In this document: positions 63,891-64,000 of the stretch, one piece after another | Layout: every line of letters starts with the position of its first letter | Position numbering within the stretch: the first letter of the stretch is position 1 | DNA from: Orientallactaga sibirica | Lineage: Eukaryota; Chordata; Mammalia; Rodentia; Dipodidae | Length of the DNA: 64,000 nt | Reading direction: 5' to 3' | NCBI GenBank assembly: GCA_036365145.1 | Contig: JAEOAD010002525.1 | Coordinates: 1 to 64,000, forward strand | The notes under the pieces: model-generated | Database searches by the model: none | Seen by the model: only the letters and a program-made list of their open reading frames with translations | Told to the model about the DNA's origin: nothing | Position numbers and translations under genes: made by a program

Positions 63891-64000
63891 AATGATCAAC
63901 ACCTGCATTGCACAGAGGGATTATCCATTCCATAGATAACGGTAAACACCTGTATTGAACAGAGGGATCTTTCATTCCTTAGGTAATAGTAAACACCTGC

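Larger units (their letters stand above)
43929..64000 (+). repeat. 47-bp satellite array, right segment
   Basis: The array resumes in register and runs past the window end in the same orientation. Local repeats include a 609-bp spacing of the TTGCAAAGTCGG unit (44,421 and 45,030), a 235-bp (five-monomer) spacing of AGGGGAAT units (46,583 and 46,818), and a 1.36-1.41-kb repeat (46,205-46,600 with 47,600-47,860). The interval holds partners of blocks B, C, D and E. No gene, RNA gene or other insert was seen. Confidence 0.95.

Noticed and set aside
1..64000. Telomeric or centromeric identity of the array (TTAGG words; CENP-B box)
   Set aside because: TTAGGT occurs once per 47-bp unit and not as TTAGGG tandem. 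I noticed no sequence fitting the CENP-B box (TTCG, four bases, A, two bases, CGGG). Location cannot be assigned.

Overview
The window is almost entirely one head-to-tail satellite (large minisatellite) array with a 47-bp monomer. No host gene, RNA gene or CRISPR array was recognised. About 61.4 kb is array, roughly 1,300 monomers by division. The one clear non-satellite insert is a rearranged LINE-1 (L1) retrotransposon at about 41,373-43,917. An L1 with ORF1- and ORF2-like coding remnants points to a placental mammal. The form of the L1 3' UTR and of the ORF2 endonuclease is most like rodent elements I know, but species cannot be fixed from the sequence alone.

Layout: 1-4,982 is array made mostly of a few simple monomer types. 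An ATT-rich microsatellite-like expansion (4,983-5,052) interrupts one monomer. From about 4.6 kb on, a further set of diagnostic monomer types appears and recurs in the same order many times. 12,261-15,040 is an unusual stretch of near-consensus monomers with many small indels, bounded by two nearly identical ~0.6-kb direct repeats. 15,041-41,372 is array with long block duplications. 41,373-43,917 is the L1. 43,918-64,000 is array again, sharing long blocks with the left side at offsets of about 20-28 kb.

The monomer is about 43% GC. On the plus strand it carries CCTTAGGTAAAG, then GTAAACACCTGCATTG, then CAGAGGGATCATCC as landmarks. Every monomer I read has the same orientation. Its consensus has no stop codon on the minus strand in any phase, and because 47 is not a multiple of 3 a minus-strand reading frame cycles through all three phases every 141 bp. 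This yields many 60-111-codon open frames with a 47-residue period, which I regard as a by-product of the repeat rather than genes.

The L1 has its 3' UTR and poly(A) end on the minus strand, and its ORF1/ORF2 5' part inverted onto the plus strand, the pattern expected of twin-primed (5'-inverted) insertion. An 11-bp target-site duplication flanks it. Removing the element and one duplicate restores exactly one 47-bp monomer, so it is a clean late insertion into an existing array. Both L1 reading frames are broken by frameshifts and the reverse transcriptase region is absent.

The most unusual signals are the forkhead-like core (RYMAAYA) next to an E-box in most monomers, the near-consensus indel-rich patch at 12.3-15.0 kb, the layered block duplications, and a splice-site-like TTCCTTAG|GTAAAG junction in each consensus monomer. 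None of these shows function by itself.
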